NCBI GenBank assembly: GCA_033238645.1
Contig: BQXR01000003.1
Location: forward strand, 124,001-188,000
Reading direction: 5' to 3'
Source: Thiomicrorhabdus sp033238645
Lineage (GTDB): Bacteria > Pseudomonadota > Gammaproteobacteria > Thiomicrospirales > Thiomicrospiraceae
DNA: 64,000 nucleotides
Translations under genes and position numbers: made by a program
Notes under the pieces: generated by a model
The model's database searches: none
Seen by the model: only the letters and a program-made list of their open reading frames with translations
What the model was told of the DNA's origin: nothing
In this document: one piece after another, positions 8,563 through 17,349 of the stretch
Position numbering within the stretch: position 1 is the first letter of the stretch
Layout of the letters: each line of letters opens with the position of its first letter

Positions 8563-9501
8563 ATGAATCGCTTATTTATTACATTTACAGGGTGTTTGAG
8601 TGCGCTACTGTTATCGACTTCAGCATACGCTGCAAAGGTGACGGTTTCTATTCCACCTTTGGCGGGCATTATTGCACCGCTTCTAGATGAAGACGATACT
8701 TTAGAGGTGATTCTAAAGTCGGGTGTTTCACCACATGGTTTTCAGTTAAGACCATCGCATATGATGGCCGTTGCCAATAGTGATTTGGTCGTGACGGTTG
8801 GTTTTGGTGCGGATACTTGGTTGCAAAAAGCCCTTAAATCATACAAAGGTGCGCAGGTTAATATGGCCGATCTATCTCGCATGAGGCTCTACTCTGTGCG
8901 AAGAGGGGGTGTTTGGCAAGCGGCAGAGATAGGCGGGCATGATCATGAAAAGGCTGCTGATATGAGTGGCGTTGATCCACATTTATGGACGGCGGCGAGT
9001 AATGCGATTGAAGTAGTGATTGAAGTCAGTGATCAGTTGATCGCATTGTCACCAGAGAAGACAAAGGTCATTACTGAAAGACGAGATAAGTGGCTAGCGA
9101 GAATCAAGCAGGTGGATCATGAGGTATTTATGGTGTTAAACCCAGTGAGTCGTACGCCTTATTTGGTGTTGCACGATGCCTTTCAGTATTTTGAGAAACG
9201 TTATTTAATGACTGTGGTGGGATCGATTAGTTTAAACCCTGAGATTGCGCCAAGTTTAAAGCGTGTTTTTGAGTTAAGAGAACGTATTGAAAAAGATGAA
9301 ATTAGCTGTGTATTTAAAGAGCCACAGTTCTCTGATAAACGTGTGCAACCTGTTGTGGATGGCCTAAATGTAAAAGTTGGGCAATTAGATCCAATGGGCA
9401 TCAACTATGATGCAGATGGTAGAGCGACAGGTTATCTACTTTATGATGACTTTTTAAAGCAGACGGCTTTGCAGTTTGTTAATTGTTTAGCTGATAAGTA
9501 G
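8563..9501 (+). CDS. znuA: Zinc-binding periplasmic protein ZnuA
   Basis: Cluster A-I substrate-binding protein delivering zinc to ZnuBC. The 312 residues begin with a clear signal peptide cleaved after about residue 23 (ends AYA). Metal-ligand histidines are visible in SPHGFQLRPS (near 57), DPHLW (near 140) and VLHDAFQYF (near 205). The usual long His/Asp-rich loop of ZnuA is reduced to GGHDHEK (near 125); in this genome the His-rich segment is instead on ZnuC. Transcribed divergently from znuCB, and followed 9 bases later by the CobW-like gene, which is probably in the same transcript. Confidence 0.93.
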   Translation: MNRLFITFTGCLSALLLSTSAYAAKVTVSIPPLAGIIAPLLDEDDTLEVILKSGVSPHGFQLRPSHMMAVANSDLVVTVGFGADTWLQKALKSYKGAQVNMADLSRMRLYSVRRGGVWQAAEIGGHDHEKAADMSGVDPHLWTAASNAIEVVIEVSDQLIALSPEKTKVITERRDKWLARIKQVDHEVFMVLNPVSRTPYLVLHDAFQYFEKRYLMTVVGSISLNPEIAPSLKRVFELRERIEKDEISCVFKEPQFSDKRVQPVVDGLNVKVGQLDPMGINYDADGRATGYLLYDDFLKQTALQFVNCLADK

Positions 9502-9510
9502 GTTGTTAAT

Positions 9511-10257
9511 TTGTCATTAGAATCAATTGCACTGCTTGGTCTGCCAGGAAGTGGTAAGAGCCGAATTGAGCAAGCGTTATTAGAGTCACAAGCATCGCAA
9601 ACAGCAGACAATATTATTCTCGCTCAAAACGTGAAGGTTGTTGAGGTAAGCGGGCAGATTATTCAGGGCAAACAGGCTGATCAATCGTTTGATTTAGTAC
9701 TGTGTATTCTTGATGTGCGTTCAACTTTACTTGCTGGGCGTGATGATTGGTTAGAGGTTCAGTTAAAAGAGATGCTGGCCGCTTCTCATGCAGTTATCTA
9801 TAACTTTCTTGAAGCCAGTAGTTTGGATGAGCAATCTTGGTGGGGGCGTTGGATTAAAATAAATGCACCTGAGTTAAGCGTGTTTAGAGTGCTTAATGGC
9901 GTGCTTCCAGACTCACTTTTTTCTCTGTTCTCAAGTTTTGAACAGGGGGGGTATCCTCCTAAAAAATTACCACAACAGGCTTGGCAGAATTTTGAGTTTG
10001 AAGTAGGGTGTATTAGCCTAGATCATCTGCTGTTTGGTTTAGATAGCTCAAAGCAGAATTTGGGTATGAAGATCGCACGAGTGACAGGAGTAGTTGAAAC
10101 TTTAGAGTATGACAATCTAGTCACGCTAGAGGGCAGCGCCTTACGCTGGGATATGTTTGCAGCGAAGCAAAGTGCGGCTTCTGGTGTGATAACTATTCAA
10201 GGTCAGGCATTAGATCAGGCTTGGTTAGAAGAGTTAATCAAAGCTAGCTTAGTTTAA
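9511..10257 (+). CDS. Degenerate CobW/COG0523-like P-loop protein
   Basis: A 248-residue soluble protein starting at TTG. It has a good P-loop GLPGSGKS (residues 10-17), but the expected Walker B and NKxD guanine-specificity motifs are eroded: the position of NKxD reads YNFLEAS. The CxCC metal-binding motif of CobW-type zinc chaperones is absent. The C-terminal part (near 185-248) has the size and general pattern of a small CobW C-terminal domain. It starts 9 bases after znuA, so co-transcription and a zinc-linked role are likely by context. I do not recognise a characterised family with confidence; a nucleotide-binding accessory of zinc supply is an inference. Confidence 0.6.
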   Translation: MSLESIALLGLPGSGKSRIEQALLESQASQTADNIILAQNVKVVEVSGQIIQGKQADQSFDLVLCILDVRSTLLAGRDDWLEVQLKEMLAASHAVIYNFLEASSLDEQSWWGRWIKINAPELSVFRVLNGVLPDSLFSLFSSFEQGGYPPKKLPQQAWQNFEFEVGCISLDHLLFGLDSSKQNLGMKIARVTGVVETLEYDNLVTLEGSALRWDMFAAKQSAASGVITIQGQALDQAWLEELIKASLV

Positions 10258-10278
10258 GTGTCGTATAAAATATTTCAG

Positions 10279-10321
10279 AAGCCACTGATGTATTCGATTA
10301 GAACGGATCTTTCAGTGGCTT
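10279..10321 (+). terminator. Long-loop hairpin after the znuA operon
   Basis: AAGCCACTGA (10279-10288) pairs perfectly with TCAGTGGCTT (10312-10321) around a 23-base loop. There is no T-tract, so termination strength is uncertain. Confidence 0.5.
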
Positions 10322-10332
10322 TCGATAGACAT

Positions 10333-10364
10333 TTGAGTAATAACCCACTAAAATACTATGATAT
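10333..10364 (+). promoter_or_regulatory. sufB promoter with candidate IscR operator
   Basis: TTGAGT (10333-10338), an 18-base spacer and TATGAT (10357-10362) form a good sigma-70 promoter. The 25-base segment 10340-10364 starts ATAACCCACTAAAATA and matches the E. coli type-1 IscR consensus, as I recall it, at about 19 of 25 positions. Near-identical segments sit in the iscR (50870-50894) and grxD (34505-34529) promoters. Because it overlaps the spacer and -10 box, binding should repress. Confidence 0.6.
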
Positions 10365-10386
10365 TAAAATTTAGGCGATTAAGTGA

Positions 10387-11880
10387 ATGGCTGGATCAGA
10401 GAATATAACGGAATTAAATGCGACAGAGCCTCAGTATCAAGAGATTGATGATCTGCTGCAAAAAAACCAACATTATAAAGAAGGTTTTGTCACGTCAGCA
10501 AAGGTTGAAACCTTTGATAAGGGACTTAATGAAGCCGTTGTTCGCGCTATCTCAGCCAAGAAAAACGAGCCTGAGTGGATGTTGGATTTCCGCCTAAAAG
10601 CCTTTGCTCATTGGAAAATGCTTGAAGAGCCACATTGGACTAAAGCGGAGTACACGCCGTTAGACTATCAAGATTATAGTTATTACTCTGCGCCAGAGTG
10701 TGGGGCTTGTGATTCAGGTTCATCAACTGGTGAGCCTGATGTCGATCCTGATGTCGCTAAGGCTTTTGCGGAACTGGGCGTACCGATTATGGGTGAAGAC
10801 GCCAATATCGCGGTGGATGCAATTTTTGACTCTATCTCAGTCTCAAATAATAAGCGTGAAGACCTTTCTGAGTTAGGCATTATCTTCTGCTCATTCTCAG
10901 AAGCGGTACAGGATTACCCTGAGCTTATTCAGAAATACATGGGCACAGTCGTGCCATATCACGATAACTTTTTCGCTGCGTTAAACTCTGCGGTTGCCTC
11001 AGATGGCACCTTTGTTTATATCCCCAAAAATGTCCGCTGCCCGATTGATCTCTCTACGTATTTCCGTATTAATGAAGCAAAAACAGGCCAGTTTGAAAGA
11101 ACCATTGTGGTTGCGGATAAGGGAAGTTATGTCAGTTACTTAGAGGGTTGTTCTGCGCCCGTAAGAGATACCTATCAGCTACACGCCGCGGTTGTTGAGG
11201 TGGTTGTGCTAGATGATGCAGAAGTGAAATACTCTACCGTACAGAACTGGTATCCAGGGGACGATGATTGCAAAGGTGGGATTTTAAACTTTGTAACCAA
11301 ACGTGGTATTTGTGAGGGTAAGAATGCAAAACTCTCTTGGACACAGGCTGAGACAGGTTCTGCAATTACTTGGAAGTATCCTAGTTGTATCCTAAAAGGC
11401 GATCATTCAATTGGAGAGTTCTACTCGGTTGCCTTAACCAATCGTCGTCAGCAAGCTGATACGGGCACTAAGATGATCCATATTGGTAAGAATACGCGTA
11501 GTACGGTTATATCTAAAGGCCTTTCAGCCGGCAAGAGTGATAACACCTACCGTGGTTTGGTTAAGATCTTACCCAGTGCAGACGGTGCAAGAAACTTTAC
11601 TCAGTGTGACTCTATGTTGATTGGTGATCAGTGTGGTGCACATACCTTCCCTTATATTGAAGTTGAAAATTCGACGGCTCAAGTAGAGCACGAAGCAACC
11701 ACATCGCGTATTGGTGAAGACCAGTTGTTCTACTGTAAGCAGCGTGGGATCTGTGAAGAAGATGCGATCTCAATGATTGTGAATGGTTTCTGTAAAGAGG
11801 TCTTTAGCGAGTTACCACTTGAGTTTGCTCAGGAAGCAGAAGAGTTATTAGCGATTAGTTTAGAAGGCTCGGTTGGTTAA
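10387..11880 (+). CDS. sufB: Fe-S cluster assembly scaffold SufB
   Basis: Core scaffold of the SufBC2D complex on which Fe-S clusters are built. Its 497 residues match E. coli SufB (495), and the C-terminal half shows the conserved beta-helix region with TGSAITWKYPSCILKG, HIGKNTRSTVISKG and the terminal RGICEEDA motif with the assembly histidine/cysteine region. First gene of sufBCDS; sufA, sufE and sufR are not adjacent. The start follows a candidate IscR-controlled promoter by 22 bases. With iscS and iscU absent from the isc locus at 50.9 kb, SUF may be the main or only Fe-S assembly system. Confidence 0.96.
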   Translation: MAGSENITELNATEPQYQEIDDLLQKNQHYKEGFVTSAKVETFDKGLNEAVVRAISAKKNEPEWMLDFRLKAFAHWKMLEEPHWTKAEYTPLDYQDYSYYSAPECGACDSGSSTGEPDVDPDVAKAFAELGVPIMGEDANIAVDAIFDSISVSNNKREDLSELGIIFCSFSEAVQDYPELIQKYMGTVVPYHDNFFAALNSAVASDGTFVYIPKNVRCPIDLSTYFRINEAKTGQFERTIVVADKGSYVSYLEGCSAPVRDTYQLHAAVVEVVVLDDAEVKYSTVQNWYPGDDDCKGGILNFVTKRGICEGKNAKLSWTQAETGSAITWKYPSCILKGDHSIGEFYSVALTNRRQQADTGTKMIHIGKNTRSTVISKGLSAGKSDNTYRGLVKILPSADGARNFTQCDSMLIGDQCGAHTFPYIEVENSTAQVEHEATTSRIGEDQLFYCKQRGICEEDAISMIVNGFCKEVFSELPLEFAQEAEELLAISLEGSVG

Positions 11881-11963
11881 GAATTTACATCAATCATCTT
11901 AAAGTAGCTTAGTTTCGTTAGTCACGACTAAGACATCATAAACATTTAAAAAAAGTATTTGCC

Positions 11964-12722
11964 ATGTTATTAAAAATTGAAAATCTTCAAGCTGAAATTG
12001 ATGAAAAACAGATCCTTAAGGGATTAAACCTTGAGATAAAACCGGGTGAAGTACATGCCATTATGGGGCCTAACGGTGCTGGTAAAAGTACTTTAGCAAG
12101 CGTTTTAGCGGGTCGTGCGGATTATGAAGTGACGGGTGGTAAAGTTGATTTTCTTGGTGAAGATCTGCTCGATTTAGCACCAGAAGATCGTGCCCGCAAA
12201 GGTATTTTTTTAGCATTTCAGTATCCTGTAGAAATTCCGGGTGTGAGTAATAAGTTGTTTATGCAGACGGCAGTGAATGCGGCACGTGAAGAGCAAGGGT
12301 TGTCTGCTCTAGATATGTTTGATTTTGATGAGTATGCTAAAGATAAAATTGATCTATTAGAGATGCGCCCTGACTTACTTGAACGCTCTGTTAACGTAGG
12401 GTTCTCGGGTGGAGAGAAGAAGCGTAATGATATTTTTCAAATGGCACTTTTGCAGCCTAAACTTTGTATTTTGGATGAGACAGATTCAGGGCTGGATATC
12501 GATGCACTGCGTTTGGTGGCAAACGGTGTGAATGCCCAGCGTTCAGCGGATAGAAGTTTTATTATAGTAACGCATTATCAGCGTTTACTTGACTATATCA
12601 AACCAGATTTTGTACACGTTTTATATGATGGTCGTATTGTGAAGTCAGGTGGTTTTGAACTGGTTCATGAGTTAGAAGAAAATGGCTACGATGAGATTAT
12701 TAAGCAGAGCCAACAAGCTTAG
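11964..12722 (+). CDS. sufC: SUF system ATPase SufC
   Basis: ABC-type ATPase that associates with SufB and SufD and drives the conformational change needed for cluster assembly; it is soluble and not a transporter. The 252 residues contain Walker A GPNGAGKST (near 35), the SufC-specific FLAFQYPVEIPGVS, signature FSGGEKKR (near 151) and Walker B CILDETDSGLD. Follows sufB by 83 bases and precedes sufD by 66. Confidence 0.97.
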   Translation: MLLKIENLQAEIDEKQILKGLNLEIKPGEVHAIMGPNGAGKSTLASVLAGRADYEVTGGKVDFLGEDLLDLAPEDRARKGIFLAFQYPVEIPGVSNKLFMQTAVNAAREEQGLSALDMFDFDEYAKDKIDLLEMRPDLLERSVNVGFSGGEKKRNDIFQMALLQPKLCILDETDSGLDIDALRLVANGVNAQRSADRSFIIVTHYQRLLDYIKPDFVHVLYDGRIVKSGGFELVHELEENGYDEIIKQSQQA

Positions 12723-12788
12723 CTGAGTTAAGGTTCGTAACGGTTGAAGCCTACTGGTTACATTAGCGGATAAAAGAAGTCTAATAAT

Positions 12789-14156
12789 ATGTCAAAAAAG
12801 ATCACTAGAAAAATATCGCCTGTTGCTCAAAAAGCAGTCGCTCACTATATTGAACAGTCTAATGTGTTGAATAACCGTTTTGATCGTTCCGATGTGGTGG
12901 CAGGGCGCCTTCGTGCTCAAGCTATTTTTGCTGAGCAGGCATTTCCTACTCAGAGAGATGAAGACTGGCAATATACCAAGCTAACCGATTTTGTTCAGAA
13001 CCACTTTAAAGTCTTGAATAAGACCATGGTTGAACATAGTGATTTACACGCTTACCACCCTTCTTTTGCCGTTACCCGTATTGTTTTTGTAGATGGCTGG
13101 TTTGATGAAGAGCTGTCTGATGATCTGTCAGAATTGAGCAGGGGGGTGACGATTGAGTCACTGCGTGATGTTTATGATATTAAGGATGGTGCAGATCACC
13201 TTTTTGCACGTGAGTCAGCGATTAATAAAGAACCATTTGGTGTATTAAACAGTATGTTGTTAGCGGATGGTTACTACCTTCAGGTCGATGATCATGTCGC
13301 ATTAGAACAACCTATATTTATCCTGAATGTACAGACCCAGCAGAATCATATTTCTAATATCAGAAACCATGTTGTCTTAGGTGAAAATGCTGAGCTGACG
13401 TTGGTTGAGAAGTATGTCAGTTTAAATACGACCGAGGACTTTAAAGCCTGTACTAATGTGCTCTCAGAAATAACCGTTGCTAAGTCTGCAAGCTTTAAAC
13501 AAATCGTGATCCAACAGCAAGGTGCTGGCACTTATTACTTTAATAATCAGTTTGTTTACCAAGCAGAACAGAGCCATTTTAATAGTTTTTATGCTGGTTT
13601 AGGCAGTGTGCTTTCTCGTCATCAAAATCATCTGTCGATGGATGGAGAGCACATAGAAAGCAACCAGAGTAGTGCCTGTTTAGGACGTGAAAAACAGGTG
13701 GTGGACTCGCGTACTGATACGCTACACAGTCAAGTTGGTGGTATCAGTCAGCAGTTACATAAGTATGTTTTGGATAATTCTGCGGTAGGTGTTTTTAACG
13801 GTATGATCTATGTTGATAGGCAGGCACAAAAAACAGATGGTCAGATGGATAATAAGAATTTATTGTTATCTGAAAGAGCCAAAATGAACAGTAAGCCTCA
13901 GTTAGAGATCTATGCGGATGATGTGAAGTGTTCACATGGTTCAGCGACCGGGCAAATAAATAAAGATCAAATCTTTTATCTTCAAGCAAGGGGAATCCCT
14001 AGAGCGCAAGCGATGGAGATGATTACTCAAGCATTTTTAATGGAGCCTGCAGAGATGATTACGAATAATCAAATCCAGCAGTGGGTAATGGATATATTGG
14101 CTAAGCAGTTAAATGCTAAAAAAGGCTTAAAAGATGTAGAAAAGGTTACAGAGTAA
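12789..14156 (+). CDS. sufD: Fe-S cluster assembly protein SufD
   Basis: Paralogue of SufB that pairs with it in the SufBC2D scaffold and helps iron acquisition. The 455-residue protein has the family's C-terminal beta-helix region including CSHGSATGQINKDQIFYLQARGI with the conserved histidine. The last base of its stop is the first base of the sufS ATG (TAATG), indicating translational coupling. A G6 run lies at 13141-13146 within an AATTGAGCAGGGGGG word. Confidence 0.95.
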   Translation: MSKKITRKISPVAQKAVAHYIEQSNVLNNRFDRSDVVAGRLRAQAIFAEQAFPTQRDEDWQYTKLTDFVQNHFKVLNKTMVEHSDLHAYHPSFAVTRIVFVDGWFDEELSDDLSELSRGVTIESLRDVYDIKDGADHLFARESAINKEPFGVLNSMLLADGYYLQVDDHVALEQPIFILNVQTQQNHISNIRNHVVLGENAELTLVEKYVSLNTTEDFKACTNVLSEITVAKSASFKQIVIQQQGAGTYYFNNQFVYQAEQSHFNSFYAGLGSVLSRHQNHLSMDGEHIESNQSSACLGREKQVVDSRTDTLHSQVGGISQQLHKYVLDNSAVGVFNGMIYVDRQAQKTDGQMDNKNLLLSERAKMNSKPQLEIYADDVKCSHGSATGQINKDQIFYLQARGIPRAQAMEMITQAFLMEPAEMITNNQIQQWVMDILAKQLNAKKGLKDVEKVTE

Positions 14157-15385
14157 TGTCAGAACAGTTTGCAGACTTTGCTCAGGTTAGAGCGCAATTC
14201 CCTATTTTAGATCAAACCGAAAATGGTCAGCCACTAGTTTATTTAGATAATGGAGCCACTTCACAGAAGCCATTAGCCGTTATAGAGGCGCTAGATACTT
14301 ACTATCGTGAGCAGAATGCTAATGTTCATCGTGGGGTTTATGGCTTAAGTGAACGTGCAACTGAGCTCTATGAAGACTCTCGTGAAACGGTACGTCAGTT
14401 TTTAAATGCGGCATCAACCAGAGAGATCGTCTTTGTTCGTGGTACCACAGAAGCAATTAACCTAGTTGCTCACAGTTGGGCACGAGGTAATTTAAAAGAG
14501 GGTGATGAAGTTATTGTCACTGAGATGGAACATCATTCTAATATTGTGCCTTGGCAGTTATTGCGTGATGAATTAGGCATTCGCTTATCGGTGTTGCGAA
14601 TAAATCAGCGTGGAGAGGTTTGCCTAAATGCTTTGAAGGGCATGGTTTCTGAGAAAACTAAGCTGTTGTCCGTGACTCATATGTCTAATGCTTTAGGTTC
14701 GATCAATCCGATTAAAGAGATGGTTGAAATTGCACATTCAGTGGGTGCGAAAGTGATGGTTGATGGTGCACAAGCAACCCCACATATGGCGGTGGATGTG
14801 CAGGATTTGGGTTGTGACTTTTATGCGCTTTCTGGTCATAAAATGTATGGCCCGACAGGGATTGGTGTACTTTACGCTAAAGAGGCATTATTAGAAGCGA
14901 TGCCGCCTTATCAAGGTGGGGGGGATATGATCTACTCTGTGACCTTTGAAAAGACGGAATACAATGTACTGCCTTATAAGTTTGAAGCGGGTACACCTCA
15001 TATCTCGGGTTCAATAGGCTTAGCAGCGGCGATTAAATTTATACAGGCGATTGGTTTAGATCGTATTGAGGCTTATGAAGCAGAGCTTTTAGCCTATGCA
15101 ACTGAGCAGTTAAAGCAGGTTGATGGTTTAAGAATTATTGGTGAAGCTGAAAATAAGGGTGGCGTTGTCTCTTTTATTATTGACGGTATTCATCCGCATG
15201 ATATGGCTACTTTAATGGATCAAGATGGTGTTGCGGTTAGAGCGAGTCATCACTGTGCGATGCCTGTCATGCAGCACTTTAATATTCCTGCGACGGTTAG
15301 AGCTTCATTTGGTGTTTATAATAACTTTGAAGATATTGATCGCTTGATTGCCTCTATTGGTGAAGCACAGGTGATGCTGGCTTGA
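14156..15385 (+). CDS. sufS: Cysteine desulfurase SufS (group II)
   Basis: PLP enzyme that takes sulfur from L-cysteine as a persulfide for Fe-S assembly. The 409 residues show the PLP-lysine motif SGHKMYGPTGIGVLY (near 225) and the catalytic cysteine in RASHHCAMP (near 364), typical of SufS rather than IscS. SufS normally passes sulfur to SufE or SufU; neither is encoded nearby, and the small gene that follows contains no cysteine, so the acceptor must be elsewhere or SufS works directly with SufBCD. Confidence 0.96.
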   Translation: MSEQFADFAQVRAQFPILDQTENGQPLVYLDNGATSQKPLAVIEALDTYYREQNANVHRGVYGLSERATELYEDSRETVRQFLNAASTREIVFVRGTTEAINLVAHSWARGNLKEGDEVIVTEMEHHSNIVPWQLLRDELGIRLSVLRINQRGEVCLNALKGMVSEKTKLLSVTHMSNALGSINPIKEMVEIAHSVGAKVMVDGAQATPHMAVDVQDLGCDFYALSGHKMYGPTGIGVLYAKEALLEAMPPYQGGGDMIYSVTFEKTEYNVLPYKFEAGTPHISGSIGLAAAIKFIQAIGLDRIEAYEAELLAYATEQLKQVDGLRIIGEAENKGGVVSFIIDGIHPHDMATLMDQDGVAVRASHHCAMPVMQHFNIPATVRASFGVYNNFEDIDRLIASIGEAQVMLA

Positions 15386-15456
15386 TTACTGGCTAATAAG
15401 TTAGGTTTCATTCACTTAGAATTGAGGTGCGACTTTATAAGGTGGCGGGGGGTATT

Positions 15457-15804
15457 ATGGCAATACAAGATGCGGATATTGACTGGATTCAACTTGAATT
15501 AGTTCCGCTGCCTCGTTATGAAGAAAAGCTGTCTAGGTTGTTGCTCTGGTGGAACCCCACGGATCGTAAAATTGTTGGTGAGGGTGCAGAGAGTATTTTA
15601 AGCATTATTCTGTCTGCACTCGATGCTGACACCTTAAAGGGATCTGTTGCTTCTGGTCTGGCTGACTTTAAGTTAGTAGATCCCTTAAGTAGTCCCACTG
15701 AGTTAGCTGCAATACTAGCCCAGTATTTCTGGGTTATTCCTACCCCTGTTAAAAGTGAAAACGCCTTAGATTATCACACTGAAGCTAGTGATCGACTGCA
15801 GTAA
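15457..15804 (+). CDS. Small cysteine-free protein of unknown function downstream of sufS
   Basis: A 115-residue acidic protein from ATG 15457, chosen because AAGGTGG lies 11 bases upstream; an earlier in-frame GTG at 15427 has no usable ribosome binding site. It lies 71 bases after sufS and is probably the last gene of the suf transcript. It has no transmembrane segment, no signal peptide and no cysteine, so it cannot act as a SufE-like sulfur acceptor or as a cysteine-ligated cluster carrier. A hydrophobic, tryptophan-containing N-terminal third is followed by a helical region. I do not recognise the family. Confidence 0.65.
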   Translation: MAIQDADIDWIQLELVPLPRYEEKLSRLLLWWNPTDRKIVGEGAESILSIILSALDADTLKGSVASGLADFKLVDPLSSPTELAAILAQYFWVIPTPVKSENALDYHTEASDRLQ

Positions 15805-15935
15805 TACTACTTGTGCTGTTGAATGCTCATCTTATGTTTTAACATCCAGCTCCCCTAATAAATGTACGCTCTATTGATAAAGCGTTGTATCATATGGCGC
15901 ATAAAATAAATAACTAGAATGAAGTCGTATTTACT

Positions 15936-17324
15936 ATGAAAGATCAGGTTAAACAGATACATTTTGTGGGTATTGGTGGTGTCGGTATGGCTGGGATTGC
16001 CGAGGTTTGTTTAAATCTTGGTTATGTTGTAACGGGTTCTGACGTTAAGCACAACCCAACCGTCGCTCGCTTAGAGTATCTAGGTGCACTTATTCAATTA
16101 GGGCATGAAGCCTGTCATGTAAAAAATACTGATGTTGTCGTTGTTTCAACCGCTATTGCGGAGGGTAATCCTGAGGTTGACTGGGCAAGAGAAGCGCGTG
16201 TGCCAGTTATTCCTCGTGCTGAAATGCTGGCTGAGTTGATGCGTATGCGTTTTGGGATTGCCATTGCGGGTACGCACGGTAAGACAACTACAACAAGTTT
16301 AACCGCAGCAGTATTAACACAGGGGGGGATTGATCCTACTTACGTTATCGGTGGTAAGTTAAACCAAACGGGTTCTAATGCGCGTTTAGGTTCTAGTAAA
16401 TACCTAGTAGCAGAAGCCGATGAGTCTGATGCTTCTTTTCTACACCTCACACCAATGATGTCTGTCATTACCAATATTGATGAAGATCATATGGATACCT
16501 ATCAAGGTGATTATCAGAACCTAGAAAATACCTTTATTGAATTTATTCACCGTTTACCTTTTTACGGTATGTCTATTGTCTGTATTGATGATGAGAATAT
16601 TCAGGCAATGCTACCTAAGCTGAGCCGTAAAATAAGCACCTATGGGTTTTCTGAAGAGGCCGATATCCGTGCGATTAATGTTGAACCAAGAGGCTTGAAA
16701 ATGTATTTTCAAGTATTGGTTGGGCGTGAGAAAAGTTTTGATATTGTGCTAAATTCTCCTGGCCGTCATAATGTTTTGAATGCCTTAGCGGCTATCTCGA
16801 TTGCTTTAAAATTGGATGTACCTATTGATGCTATTCAGCAGGGGCTACTTGAATTTGCAGGAGTAGGTCGTCGTTTCGAAGTCTACACTGAACGTACTGT
16901 CGGCAGTAAACTGGTGACATTGGTTGATGATTATGGACACCATCCAACAGAGCTGTTTGCAACGATTGAAACGGCAAGAGCGGCATTTCCTGATCAACGA
17001 TTGGTATTAGTTTTTCAACCACACCGTTATTCACGCACAAGAGATCTATTTGATGAGTTTGTAAATGCATTATTAACTGCTGATTTAGTCATTCTAACTG
17101 AAGTCTATTCAGCAGGAGAGGCGGCGTTACCTATGTTTGACTCTAAGGCACTCCTGCAGGCGATGAGAGTCAGAGGTGCACAGGGTATTTTTGCAGAAAG
17201 TTTTGAAGCACTAGATGATATCGCTGCTGATATTTTACAGGATGGTGATGTTCTGTTGGTCATGGGGGCTGGTGATGTTGGTCAGGTTGCTAAACAGTGG
17301 CAATTGAATGCCGTTCAGTTATAA
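15936..17324 (+). CDS. murC: UDP-N-acetylmuramate--L-alanine ligase MurC
   Basis: Cytoplasmic ATP-dependent ligase adding L-Ala to UDP-MurNAc. The 462 residues have an N-terminal glycine loop GIGGVGMAG, the ATP loop AGTHGKTTTT (near 111-120), the central EADESDASF motif and C-terminal VFQPHRYSRTRDL. murC usually follows murG directly and precedes murB; here murG is about 15 kb upstream and ddl follows after 25 bases with no murB between. Confidence 0.97.
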   Translation: MKDQVKQIHFVGIGGVGMAGIAEVCLNLGYVVTGSDVKHNPTVARLEYLGALIQLGHEACHVKNTDVVVVSTAIAEGNPEVDWAREARVPVIPRAEMLAELMRMRFGIAIAGTHGKTTTTSLTAAVLTQGGIDPTYVIGGKLNQTGSNARLGSSKYLVAEADESDASFLHLTPMMSVITNIDEDHMDTYQGDYQNLENTFIEFIHRLPFYGMSIVCIDDENIQAMLPKLSRKISTYGFSEEADIRAINVEPRGLKMYFQVLVGREKSFDIVLNSPGRHNVLNALAAISIALKLDVPIDAIQQGLLEFAGVGRRFEVYTERTVGSKLVTLVDDYGHHPTELFATIETARAAFPDQRLVLVFQPHRYSRTRDLFDEFVNALLTADLVILTEVYSAGEAALPMFDSKALLQAMRVRGAQGIFAESFEALDDIAADILQDGDVLLVMGAGDVGQVAKQWQLNAVQL

Positions 17325-17349
17325 CGAAGTTAACAAGGGTTAAGAAGTA

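Noticed and set aside
15427..15456. Upstream GTG start for the small gene after sufS
   Set aside because: No ribosome binding site at a usable distance; the ATG at 15457 has AAGGTGG upstream.
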